Source: a virus. Taken from it: DNA of 20,234 bases. A program made the position numbers and the translations under genes. The notes under the pieces are model-generated. The model did no database searches, was not told the origin of the DNA, and saw nothing but the letters and a program-made list of their open reading frames with translations. Positions 6,010 to 13,108 of the stretch are shown here, piece by piece; within the stretch, counting starts at the first letter, position 1; each line of letters opens with the position of its first letter. Location of the stretch: the IMG/VR virus record IMGVR_UViG_3300051212_000869, positions 1-20,234 of that record; one strand, given 5' to 3'.

Positions 6010-6268
6010 GTTTGTGGGCTTCTGAGAGATTCTTACTGACGAAGCGCCTATGCGAGGACAGGCAGCAATTCGGTGTAAGTTCAATATCTTCAACTAGGTC
6101 CACCGGACCGCATGTCCATATCTTACCGTCTTTGGGGCGGTAGACCCTCAAGCCGAGCATGCCAAGGGCTTCGCTTGAGGGGCAAGGGACCTCGGCGTTG
6201 TAGGCGACGGGGTTGTTGGTCGCAAGAAGCCACTGGACCTTTTTTACGGCATCGTCAACTTCGGTCAT
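5918..6268 (-). CDS. Hypothetical protein (116 aa), only minus-strand gene
   Basis: The frame starts at ATG 6268 (read leftwards) and fills the roughly 300-nt gap between two + strand genes. Its first 65 residues look protein-like: a helix (MTEVDDAVKKVQWLLATN), then RVYRPKDGKIWTCGPVDLVE. There is no ribosome site. Instead a good minus-strand promoter ends 9 nt before the start codon, predicting a 3-nt leader. The last 30 residues overlap the end of the 5170 gene and could be read either way. Cysteines occur in the PCPSS, WTCGP and NCCLSS segments. I recognise no family. A divergent, differently regulated gene beside the late operon could be a regulator, but no DNA-binding motif is evident. 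Confidence 0.6.
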   Translation of the reverse strand: MTEVDDAVKKVQWLLATNNPVAYNAEVPCPSSEALGMLGLRVYRPKDGKIWTCGPVDLVEDIELTPNCCLSSHRRFVSKNLSEAHKLRASRIDAIGSCAPADKSVLEWYPWQHPTS

Positions 6269-6273
6269 GGTTC

Positions 6274-6302
6274 TTGCATTCTATCAAGTTTTATGGGATA
6301 AT
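6274..6302 (+). promoter_or_regulatory. Sigma70 promoter for packaging operon, leaderless start
   Basis: TTGCAT (6274-6279), a 17-nt spacer, and GATAAT (6297-6302) with an extended -10 TG at 6294-6295. Counting -7 as the last base of the -10 box puts +1 at 6309, the A of the start codon of the next gene. No ribosome site is present, which fits a leaderless transcript. Confidence 0.7.
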
Positions 6303-6306
6303 GCAA
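6278..6306 (-). promoter_or_regulatory. Divergent sigma70 promoter facing the minus-strand gene
   Basis: On the minus strand TTGCAT (6306-6301), 17 nt, TAGAAT (6283-6278). Predicted +1 is 6271, 3 nt before the ATG at 6268. It occupies almost the same bases as the + strand promoter, each -35 overlapping the other's -10, so the two cannot be bound by polymerase at once. Confidence 0.6.
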
Positions 6307-6308
6307 GC

Positions 6309-6824
6309 ATGACCTCTAGGTGGGAAAGCAATCTTCCGGCAGCCATTCAACTTCTTCTTGACGTCAAAGACGAGGAACTGGGGGATTTTGCGGAAACCAT
6401 TCGTAGTCAGACAGTCATCTCCCGCTTAGCGTATAAGCGCGCGGTAGAGGCCGTCGCGCAGTCAGAGTACAGCACGGCTGAGATTGTCGAGATGGGGGAC
6501 ACAACCGATGGTCCTAGCAACATTAGTGTTCTTCGCGATCGGGATATCACTTCCAGATTGGAGATGGCCACAAAGGCGAACAAGGCCCTCGTGGATGTTA
6601 AAGCTGCCCGACTAGAAGCCCTTGAAAAGTTCAAAGAGAAGGCCCTCGACCAGCCCAAGCCTGCTAACATTGTCTTCCATCGTACAGAGACCAGTCCGTC
6701 GCTTCTTGTGCGCAGACTGCTCATCCTCGGGCGTACTGAGGAGGCTAGGACTGTGGCTCGCGATAACAAGCTAGACTGGGCGCAATTTGAGCAGCACCGC
6801 TCGGTGGAGAGCGTAGAATCATGA
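6309..6824 (+). CDS. Putative terminase small subunit (171 aa)
   Basis: The gene lies immediately upstream of terL and overlaps it by ATGA, the standard place for the small terminase subunit, which recognises phage DNA and feeds it to TerL. The protein is mostly helical: an N-terminal helix bundle (SRWESNLPAAIQLLLDVKDE), a helix-turn-helix-like RLAYKRAVEAVAQSEYSTAE (about 39-58), and a coiled-coil-like stretch (LEMATKANKALVDVKAARLE) suited to oligomerisation. The C-terminus is acidic. ATG 6309 coincides with the predicted transcription start; the frame is open further upstream, but those codons overlap the promoter. Assignment is mainly positional, so moderate. Confidence 0.6.
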   Translation: MTSRWESNLPAAIQLLLDVKDEELGDFAETIRSQTVISRLAYKRAVEAVAQSEYSTAEIVEMGDTTDGPSNISVLRDRDITSRLEMATKANKALVDVKAARLEALEKFKEKALDQPKPANIVFHRTETSPSLLVRRLLILGRTEEARTVARDNKLDWAQFEQHRSVESVES

Positions 6825-8302
6825 TTGAGCCTGACGAGCAGAGCAGCAGCTCTGAGGAAGACGATATCGCAGGGGATTGGGGCGATATCAATGACCTGCT
6901 AGTCTGGCCGTGCCAAGAAGATTTCATCTTCTCAGATGCCCCTAAAGCCGGACTTTTTACAGGGGCCGGATATGGCAAGAGCAACGTGCTGATTCAAGCA
7001 GCCCTCAAACAGGCGGTAGAACAAGATGGATGGTGGAATCGGAGCCTAGACTGGAAGAGCAATCCGCTCAAGATCCTAATGGGAGCCCCTCATAATCGCT
7101 ATCTAATTACCCGCCTCATCCCAGGCTTTAACGGACAGGTGGACGACTTTGAGAGGCGCATCGGGCGGACGATTACCAAACGAACAGGCCGCAAGGGGGA
7201 TGGCTGGTTTACGAGCGCGAGCGAGCGCCGACGAGAGATGGATAACGGGACAACGTTCTATTTCTACGGCCTCCACGAATCCGGCAATGCGGTTGCCATG
7301 GACTCCATCGGATTGTACATCGATGAGGTCACCATGCTCCGAAACCAAGATATCTGGCAACGCGCACAGAACCGCTGTCGTGATCCGCGCGCGAACACAC
7401 AACGCATTCGAGTCGTTGGAACGCCTGAGAAGGGACATTTCATCTACGACGACTTCTATGACAATGACATTGTAAAGCCAGGTTGCGAAGTGTTTACAGC
7501 TTCGAGCCTTACTAATCCGCTTCTCACGGATCAATTCTTTCAGACGATGGCTTCTGCGTCTGACTTCTACATCGATATGCAGGTCATGGGACAATGGGTT
7601 AAAGGTGCTTCGGGCCAACGATTTGCGCGTTCTTTCGATGAGGATGTGCATCTGCAGCCCATGAATATCCCGCCTAATCATCCAGGAGCTCGATTCGACA
7701 TCGGGTGGGACCCTGGATATGCCAGCGGGCAAATCGTCATCATGTACTACAGCGAAAAGCGTAAGATTTGGTATGTCGTAGATGAGATTGTTATCCAAGG
7801 TTTTGGAACACAGACAGCTTGTGAGATGCTCAAAAGCAAAGGCTACGGGGCGCATAATATCCGCCGCATTTTCATGGACCCGAAAGACGCTACAAAGCAC
7901 AAGTCGAACGGGCCGCAAACAGACGAAAGCATTGTGCATAAGATGCTGGGCATTCGCCCACGGGTGGCCTCGGTCCCAGGTCGAAATGCGGTGCTTCGAA
8001 CTCGCCTTGATGCTCTGGATGAGATGCTGAAAGCAAATCGCGTTGTCATCAATAGCACGCTCAAGCCCAAGAACACACGCTCGCGCGGTTTGGTCAATGC
8101 AATCAAGAACTTCTCCTTGCAGAAGTCTCGAAGCGACGAGGGGCGAGAACTTGACCGCCCGACATCAGAAAGCGTGCAAGAGTGGAAACATTCTATCGAC
8201 GCGATACACTATGTGCTGATGAACTATGAGCATGATGTGTACCGCAAGGTAACTCGAAACGACCCGGATAAAGTGGTTCATCGTCGAAAGAGAGGTAGCT
8301 AA
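6821..8302 (+). CDS. terL: Terminase large subunit TerL
   Basis: The packaging motor is well marked. WPCQEDF (29-35) is an adenine-motif-like region, TGAGYGKSN (47-55) is Walker A, GLYIDE (164-169) is Walker B with Asp168/Glu169, and RVVGTPEKG (about 197-205) is the coupling motif. In the C-terminal RNase H-like nuclease, FDIGWDPGYA (about residue 291), IFMDPKD (about 350) and HSIDAIHYVL (about 465) carry the metal-binding acids. The 493 aa length is normal. It cuts concatemers and drives DNA into the procapsid with ATP through the portal encoded next. Coupled to the small subunit gene by ATGA and to the portal by TAATG. Confidence 0.92.
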   Translation: MIEPDEQSSSSEEDDIAGDWGDINDLLVWPCQEDFIFSDAPKAGLFTGAGYGKSNVLIQAALKQAVEQDGWWNRSLDWKSNPLKILMGAPHNRYLITRLIPGFNGQVDDFERRIGRTITKRTGRKGDGWFTSASERRREMDNGTTFYFYGLHESGNAVAMDSIGLYIDEVTMLRNQDIWQRAQNRCRDPRANTQRIRVVGTPEKGHFIYDDFYDNDIVKPGCEVFTASSLTNPLLTDQFFQTMASASDFYIDMQVMGQWVKGASGQRFARSFDEDVHLQPMNIPPNHPGARFDIGWDPGYASGQIVIMYYSEKRKIWYVVDEIVIQGFGTQTACEMLKSKGYGAHNIRRIFMDPKDATKHKSNGPQTDESIVHKMLGIRPRVASVPGRNAVLRTRLDALDEMLKANRVVINSTLKPKNTRSRGLVNAIKNFSLQKSRSDEGRELDRPTSESVQEWKHSIDAIHYVLMNYEHDVYRKVTRNDPDKVVHRRKRGS

Positions 8303-10059
8303 TGGTGCAGTCTATTCAGCGCATGGCCGCTAAGATTTTCAAGCGTCCCCAGCTTACTGGGACCATCGTCGAGCCGGTCACTGAATCGGAAATCAACGAT
8401 GAGCAGATTCCGGGCTATGCGGAACTTCGCGAACTGCGCGAAGGGACTATGGACTACACGACCTGGCTGCAGTCCAGCTATAGCTATGAGATGCAGCGAC
8501 GCAAAGCCTACTACGAGATGACGCAGGTCGAGACCGATGCAGGCAGCATTGCAGGCATGGAAGAGACCTATATCACTCCCGGACAGTGGAATCTCGCGCA
8601 TAGCGGCCCAGGCTGGCAAGACCTGCGCGCCATGCTGCCAGATGCTACCGAGGAGACGTGCGTTAAGCCTGTGATGACGAATCTTTGCCAGGTCATCATC
8701 GACAATCGCCAAGTCGTCTACGACTCTCCGGCAGAGAAGCGCGAGGTGCTCGTCAACGGCAAGGTCGATGTCGAGTACACCAACACGCTGAAGCTGTTGT
8801 ACGAGGCATGTGCGCACGACCTCGCCAGCAAGCATCTTTGTAAGTGGACTGGGCTTTTCGCTACAGCCTTCCAGTGCGTGACGTATGATGAGTTCGACGA
8901 TCGCCTCATCAAGACGAACCTTGAGCCCTATCGCGTCATGGTCATCGATGTCCCGCAGGCGAGGGGCAATCTGCAGCATCCTGACTGCATGGTGGCCATT
9001 GCGCAGGATCTTGAGAACATCGCGGACATTGACAGGGACGAGCATTTTCAGGTCACCTGGCAGGTCTGGTGGCGAGATATGTGGTGGTACGAGCAGCAGC
9101 CCGGGGTGCCCTACAAAGATGTCAATCTGACTGAGGCGGGCTATAACGCTAACCCCTTCCGCGATAATCGCGGGCGCCCTGTCAAGCCAATCTTGGTGGT
9201 GCACGATAATCCTACGGTCACGCGCGTGCATGAGCCTGGTAGCGACATTCTCGTCAATCAGAATCAGGTCATCGACCGCATGCTGACGGGCGCTGCACAC
9301 ACCATTGAGTATCAGAACTTCGCCGTTCCTGTTATCACTGGTGCAGACCTTGAAGAGGTCGAGAGTCAGCCCTATAGCCCTGGGGCTCCGCAGGTCTATC
9401 GCAATCCAGATACCTCATTCCAGTTCGCACACCCTGCGGCCCCTATCGGAGAGGTTGTCGGCGCGGACACGCGGATTATGCGCACCTTCGCTCGCTTGCA
9501 CTCTATCGACCCTGAGCTCGTCGACCCAGAGACCAAGGTGCAGTCTGGTGTCTCGCGCATGCAAGCACGCACGGCCCTCGTCGAGCGCCGTAATCAAGAG
9601 TTCCCCAAGTGGAACGTCTACGAGCGTGAGAGCTTCTGGATTAGCATCATCGTTTGGAATGCGTTCCATCCGGGACAAGCTCTCGCAGTGCCCGATCGAT
9701 ACCCGCGCCCTAATGGGGTGGACATTGAGATGCTTGTACAGTTCGGCGAAGTGGACCTCAGCGTTGACCCGCTTACGGAAGCTACAGTCATCGATATGTA
9801 TCTGCGTAATGATCTTATCACGCGCGCAGACGTCATTGCCTCCAATCGACGTGTTCCAATTCAGCGGGCCACTGAGATTCTCAAGCAGATTCAAGAGCAG
9901 AATAAGCAAGACAAGCCGGAGCCTACCTCTTTGCTCAAAGAGACGACGCCGCGCATTGGACAGAACGGCAATCGCCCTATGGTCAATGAACGCGACCGCA
10001 GCAAGACGGGCGGAAACACCACGAGCGGCACGGGTAATATCACCATCGGCGGTAACTAA
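8302..10059 (+). CDS. Phage portal protein
   Basis: Position after terL, length (585 aa) and internal features fit a portal. The N-terminal part has Trp/Tyr-rich helices (YTTWLQSSYSYEMQRRKAYY). A wing domain has VKPVMTNLCQVIIDNRQ. The central clip/stem region has YSPGAPQVYRNPDTSFQF and RIMRTFARLHSIDPELV. SGVSRMQARTALVERRNQEF is typical of portal C-terminal helices near the tunnel. The tail is a low-complexity Gly/Thr/Asn stretch. Twelve copies would form the ring at one capsid vertex through which DNA passes. Both flanking junctions are TAATG. I see no protease or fusion domain. Confidence 0.88.
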   Translation: MVQSIQRMAAKIFKRPQLTGTIVEPVTESEINDEQIPGYAELRELREGTMDYTTWLQSSYSYEMQRRKAYYEMTQVETDAGSIAGMEETYITPGQWNLAHSGPGWQDLRAMLPDATEETCVKPVMTNLCQVIIDNRQVVYDSPAEKREVLVNGKVDVEYTNTLKLLYEACAHDLASKHLCKWTGLFATAFQCVTYDEFDDRLIKTNLEPYRVMVIDVPQARGNLQHPDCMVAIAQDLENIADIDRDEHFQVTWQVWWRDMWWYEQQPGVPYKDVNLTEAGYNANPFRDNRGRPVKPILVVHDNPTVTRVHEPGSDILVNQNQVIDRMLTGAAHTIEYQNFAVPVITGADLEEVESQPYSPGAPQVYRNPDTSFQFAHPAAPIGEVVGADTRIMRTFARLHSIDPELVDPETKVQSGVSRMQARTALVERRNQEFPKWNVYERESFWISIIVWNAFHPGQALAVPDRYPRPNGVDIEMLVQFGEVDLSVDPLTEATVIDMYLRNDLITRADVIASNRRVPIQRATEILKQIQEQNKQDKPEPTSLLKETTPRIGQNGNRPMVNERDRSKTGGNTTSGTGNITIGGN

Positions 10060-10781
10060 TGGACGAGTTTCTCAACGAGCTTAGCACTGACCTGGATGCG
10101 TTCCTGGAAGACATGCAGGGGCGCGTTGAGGACATGTCCGATAGTATCTTGACGCAGGTCGAGGAAGATAACCTGAGCCGTTCTGACCTCATGTTCTGGG
10201 CCGCTGCGGTAGCTATCGCACTAGCGCCAGAACTGAGGCGTTTGAATACGTTCATGGCTTCTCGTAGCCTTAAGATTGCCGAGCAGTTTGGAGATGATGA
10301 ACTCGCTCGTACCTATCGTCGTAAAGCCATGCTCATGGCTGAAGCGAATATAGGTATTGCGGCAGCAGCTATCAATGCCAAGACCCAAGAGACCGTTATT
10401 GCTGGGGTTCGTGGACGAGAGCTTGCTGATGGTATTCGCACGATCATTGAACAAGAAATGGCAGACCTGGTTAAATCGATGGACACGATTGTGTCCCTTT
10501 TTGACCGCACTGCCATTCGGGATGTGGGAGAGACTCGAGATAATCTGTGGCTTTATGTAGGCCCGGCAGATAGCCGCAACAGAAAATTCTGCGCGGATAT
10601 TGTTCGGCGCAAGGTGGCTTTCACGCCTAGTGGCATTGAAAAGCTGAATGAGCATCCAGACTTGCACAAGTATGTTCCGCCTAACGTCAGCATCCTTTGC
10701 GGGGGATACGGCTGTCGACATGTATGGTGGCCGGTCAGCGAGGACTATGTCCAGCAAGCTGGACTAAGGATTGAATCATGA
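10059..10781 (+). CDS. Minor head protein, MuF-like head morphogenesis domain
   Basis: It lies directly after the portal, where MuF/gp7-type minor head proteins are found. The N-terminal 170 residues are helical (FLNELSTDLDAFLEDMQGRV, then LMFWAAAVAIALAPELR). The C-terminal part has the layout of that family: YVGPADSRNRKFCADIV, GIEKLNEHPDLHKYVPP and CGGYGCRHVWWPVS, with Cys residues suited to a zinc or disulfide site. Such proteins are packed inside the procapsid in a few copies and may be ejected with DNA. At 240 aa it has no extra toxin domain. The hydrophobic helix at about residues 48-60 is short and probably buried. Confidence 0.72.
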   Translation: MDEFLNELSTDLDAFLEDMQGRVEDMSDSILTQVEEDNLSRSDLMFWAAAVAIALAPELRRLNTFMASRSLKIAEQFGDDELARTYRRKAMLMAEANIGIAAAAINAKTQETVIAGVRGRELADGIRTIIEQEMADLVKSMDTIVSLFDRTAIRDVGETRDNLWLYVGPADSRNRKFCADIVRRKVAFTPSGIEKLNEHPDLHKYVPPNVSILCGGYGCRHVWWPVSEDYVQQAGLRIES

Positions 10782-11299
10782 CTATCAAGGTCACAGGTTC
10801 TGCTACATACGGACGCAAGAAGCTCGACCGGATGAAGATCCGGAAGGAGATCGCACAACAAATCAAAGAATATATTATGGAACGGGTTAACGTGCGAGGC
10901 CAGGGTGCGAATGGCAAGCTCAAAGGATATTCGACTAAGCCTTTGCGGATACACAAACCAGATGCCGGACAAAAGCCCATGCAGAAACCAGCACGAGGGT
11001 GGGCAAGTTTTCACAAAGGCGGGTACAAGCAATATCGTGACGAGGCAGGCCTTATCTCCAACAAGTTTGTCTTCTCTAACAAGGGAGCAGCCTGGCGCGA
11101 CTGGATGAAAGCGACACAGGAGCCAGACGGACCTCTGCGTTTCGGCTTTTCTGATTCTCTCAACGTCATGGCAGCAGACGAGGCGATTGAGAACGGTCGC
11201 GAGGACATGCTCGACTTAAACTCTATAGAACTCAATAGGTTTGGACAAGAATATATCGAGTTAGCACTCCGGCAAATCTGGACAGAAGAAAGGGCTTGA
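10778..11299 (+). CDS. Putative head-tail joining or virion morphogenesis protein (173 aa)
   Basis: The gene overlaps the minor head gene by ATGA and ends at the promoter for the scaffold operon. The first half is very basic (GRKKLDRMKIRKEIAQQIKE, GYSTKPLRIHKPD), followed by GWASFHKGGYKQYRDEAGL and FRFGFSD-like beta segments, then an acidic helical end. The pattern of a basic G-x-x-Y-K-x-Y-R-x-x-x-G-L segment resembles small phage morphogenesis or completion proteins, but I cannot name a family. Role is inferred from position. Confidence 0.5.
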   Translation: MTIKVTGSATYGRKKLDRMKIRKEIAQQIKEYIMERVNVRGQGANGKLKGYSTKPLRIHKPDAGQKPMQKPARGWASFHKGGYKQYRDEAGLISNKFVFSNKGAAWRDWMKATQEPDGPLRFGFSDSLNVMAADEAIENGREDMLDLNSIELNRFGQEYIELALRQIWTEERA

Positions 11300-11324
11300 C
11301 TCTTTTTATATTTCTTGGTAAAGT
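11296..11324 (+). promoter_or_regulatory. Sigma70 promoter for scaffold/capsid genes
   Basis: TTGACT (11296-11301, 5 of 6), 17-nt AT-rich spacer, TAAAGT (11319-11324, 4 of 6). Predicted +1 is 11331, the first base of a hairpin. It sits at the end of the upstream gene with the -35 overlapping its stop codon. Confidence 0.6.
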
Positions 11325-11330
11325 AGACGC

Positions 11331-11371
11331 GCTACCATAAGTAGCACCTCCATCCCGGTCTCTCTGCCGGG
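11331..11371 (+). promoter_or_regulatory. 5' leader with two hairpins before the scaffold gene
   Basis: GCTAC/GTAGC (11331-11335, 11341-11345, loop CATAA) begins exactly at the predicted transcription start. A second stem, CCCGG/CCGGG (11354-11358, 11367-11371), follows. There is no T-tract, so these are more likely mRNA-stability or translation elements than terminators. The ribosome site AGGAG (11386-11390) is left free. Confidence 0.5.
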
Positions 11372-11395
11372 TCATCAAACAGAGTAGGAGTGAGA

Positions 11396-12076
11396 ATGAG
11401 TGAGCCCGCACAGGACGAGCAGTCCGAGACGGCGACGCAGAATACTGCCCCGTCTGAAACCGTTGAAAAGCCCAATACCGACGATGTAAAGAAAGCCAAA
11501 GCAGAAGCTGCGCGCATGGCTAAGGCTCTTGCAGACCTTCAGAAGAAGGCGCAGGAACTTGAAGATTTCAAGAAGAATGCCGAGCGCGAAAAGATGTCTG
11601 CTGAAGAGCGCATCAAGGCCGAGAAAGAGGACCTTGCTCTGCAGCTCAAGCAGCACCAGGAGAACCTCGCTGCCGCTCGTACCGAGTTGGAGCAGGAACG
11701 CCTCATCAATAAGCTCATTGCCAACGGCCTCGACGACCCCGACTTCGGTTCGTTGATCATCAAGAACTTCAACGCAGAAGATGAAGCCTTTGAAGACTTC
11801 GTTGGACGCATGAAGACGAGCAAGAAGTTTGGTCGATTCTTTAAGGGAGACCAGAAAGTCGAAGCACCAGAAGCGCCTAGACCGACTGCGCCTACCGCCC
11901 CTAACTCTGGGTCTCAGCGTTCGAATAGAGCGGCTGATGAGGTCTCGGAGGCAGATAAACGCCTCGCGGAAGACCGATATCCCAAGGACAAGGCTAAGCA
12001 AGCAACCTTCCTGAAGAATCTGTTGGAAGCTCGCAAAATTCGCAAGCAAAACGAGGTAGACTATGGTCGAGGGTAA
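11396..12076 (+). CDS. Head scaffolding protein
   Basis: An acidic, Ser/Thr/Pro-rich N-terminus is followed by a long charged coiled coil from about residue 26 to 105 (KKAKAEAARMAKALADLQKK through QHQENLAAARTELEQERLIN). Then come a compact segment (LIANGLDDPDFGSLIIKNFN), a Pro/Ala-rich linker and a basic helical C-terminus (DKAKQATFLKNLLEARKIRK) of the kind scaffolds use to hold coat protein. This architecture and the place two genes before the capsid region are typical of scaffolds, which are lost from the mature head. I chose ATG 11396 over GTG 11390 because AGGAG is 5 nt upstream of the ATG and overlaps the GTG. No protease domain is fused. Confidence 0.82.
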   Translation: MSEPAQDEQSETATQNTAPSETVEKPNTDDVKKAKAEAARMAKALADLQKKAQELEDFKKNAEREKMSAEERIKAEKEDLALQLKQHQENLAAARTELEQERLINKLIANGLDDPDFGSLIIKNFNAEDEAFEDFVGRMKTSKKFGRFFKGDQKVEAPEAPRPTAPTAPNSGSQRSNRAADEVSEADKRLAEDRYPKDKAKQATFLKNLLEARKIRKQNEVDYGRG

Positions 12077-12539
12077 GAGCGGAGAAAAGAAGAAGAGCCT
12101 GCAGGAGCGAATCGCTGAGAAGGCCAAGAGCCGCGCGTTCAATCCTACCTTCCTTGACGGCAAGGCACAGCTCTTCAACATCAAGAACTACGGAGTGGAC
12201 TACACCGCTGGCGGACAGCTCAGTGCGCGTTTTGTCGCGAACGACGACGCCCGAATCAGCATGATGCGCGCGCAGGGATATATGTTCCCAGATGAGTGGG
12301 ATACCGAACTTCCGCGACGCAACTTCGGTGGCCTAACGCTTATGCTCCGCGAGCAGGAAGCGGCTGAACATCGTCGAAATGTACTCGAAGCCCTCGCAAG
12401 GCAGCAAGATGCCAAGCGAGCAGACATTCCTGATAATCTCAATAAGCCCTGGCAGCAGGGCGGTGTTCAGGGCGCGATCGAGCGCGTCACTGGGCAGGCC
12501 AAGGCGAACTATACTCGGGAGCCTATCACTCCCGACTAA
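12063..12539 (+). CDS. Hypothetical head-region protein (158 aa)
   Basis: It begins 14 nt inside the scaffold gene in another frame, with GAGG (12053-12056) 6 nt upstream of ATG 12063, so both are translated together. The N-terminus is strongly basic (GKSGEKKKSLQERIAEKAKS). The middle is NIKNYGVDYTAGGQLSARFV and the C-terminal half helical (LMLREQEAAEHRRNVLEALA). No family is recognised. Its conserved-looking position between scaffold and decoration genes suggests a head assembly or minor structural role. The tail is polar and probably disordered. Confidence 0.68.
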   Translation: MVEGKSGEKKKSLQERIAEKAKSRAFNPTFLDGKAQLFNIKNYGVDYTAGGQLSARFVANDDARISMMRAQGYMFPDEWDTELPRRNFGGLTLMLREQEAAEHRRNVLEALARQQDAKRADIPDNLNKPWQQGGVQGAIERVTGQAKANYTREPITPD

Positions 12540-12542
12540 CCC

Positions 12543-12556
12543 GGCCCTGCGGGGCC
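12543..12556 (+). promoter_or_regulatory. Intercistronic hairpin before decoration gene
   Basis: GGCCC (12543-12547), loop TGCG, GGGCC (12552-12556) form a perfect GC stem, followed 4 nt later by the ribosome site AGGAGG (12561-12566). Without a T-tract it is not a standard terminator. It may protect the mRNA 3' segment or mark a processing point. Confidence 0.5.
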
Positions 12557-12573
12557 TAAGAGGAGGTTGATCC

Positions 12574-13065
12574 ATGCCGGATCTCAAGCCCGTTAGCAAT
12601 CATACGCGCACCCAGCGTTACTACCTCGCGGCCTCGCAGACCATTGATGTTGGCGATCCCGTTCTTCTCAACTCGGCAGGCTACGTCGAGCTGGCCACGG
12701 CTTCGTCCGCGAGCCTTCTTGGTATCTGTGCAGAGAAGATCACGTCGTCTACGCTTGGTCAGGCTGTCGTTGTCTTCGATGATCCCGACCTTGAGTTCGA
12801 GATTCTCGCAGATGACGTCGCTGAGGCCATTCAGACCGCCGTCGGTGAGACTCACGACCTCATCGTCACTGGCGGTGTGTTCCTCGCCAATCTTGGGGCC
12901 ACGACCACCAACGTGCTCAAAGTGCTGGCAGTGAACACCAACTTCGACCCTCTTCTCGACGGCGAGACCATCTACGGTTCTTCTCTCGCGGGTAACTTTG
13001 TTCCCCCGTGGAATGATAAGAAGAAGATCCGCTGCAAGTTCGCTCTTCACCAGAAGGCTAACTAA
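12574..13065 (+). CDS. Capsid decoration-like protein (163 aa)
   Basis: The gene has an ideal ribosome site (AGGAGG, 7 nt before ATG 12574) and sits immediately before the major capsid gene, the usual place for head decoration or stabilisation proteins. The protein is beta-rich with a repeated pattern: YYLAASQTIDVGDPVLLN, then LLGICAEKI, GQAVVVFDDPDLEFEI and HDLIVTGGVFLANLG. The segment DVGDPVLLNSAGYVELAT is like that in phage capsid decoration and DUF2190-type proteins. High ribosome-site strength suggests abundant product. Codon use is strongly C/T-ending, as in the capsid gene. Function is by position and fold impression. Confidence 0.65.
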   Translation: MPDLKPVSNHTRTQRYYLAASQTIDVGDPVLLNSAGYVELATASSASLLGICAEKITSSTLGQAVVVFDDPDLEFEILADDVAEAIQTAVGETHDLIVTGGVFLANLGATTTNVLKVLAVNTNFDPLLDGETIYGSSLAGNFVPPWNDKKKIRCKFALHQKAN

Positions 13066-13074
13066 TTAAATCCT

Positions 13075-13090
13075 AGCGGGGCAACCTGCT
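13075..13090 (+). promoter_or_regulatory. GNRA-tetraloop hairpin before capsid gene
   Basis: AGCGGG and CCTGCT pair (one G-T wobble) around the loop GCAA, a GNRA tetraloop. It lies 2 nt before the ribosome site AAGGAGGA (13093-13100) of the capsid gene. It may stabilise this high-expression transcript. Confidence 0.5.
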
Positions 13091-13108
13091 TGAAGGAGGA
13101 AAAGGACC

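Noticed and set aside
5999-6023. AGAAGC/GCTTCT inverted repeat as a terminator between the convergent genes
   Set aside because: Six-bp stem, 13-nt loop, no T-tract in either direction; too weak to support.
8299-9300. 333-codon minus-strand frame opposite the portal gene
   Set aside because: Composition (many Val, Ile, His, Arg) and exact complement to portal codons show it is a shadow; no start signal.
9305-10084. 259-codon + strand frame inside the portal gene
   Set aside because: Ser/Arg-rich translation in a shifted frame, no ribosome site, fully inside a well-supported portal gene.
11375-12184. 269-codon minus-strand frame opposite the scaffold gene
   Set aside because: Phe/Leu/Ser-rich product is the expected complement of the scaffold's GAA/AAG-rich codons; membrane-like look is an artefact.
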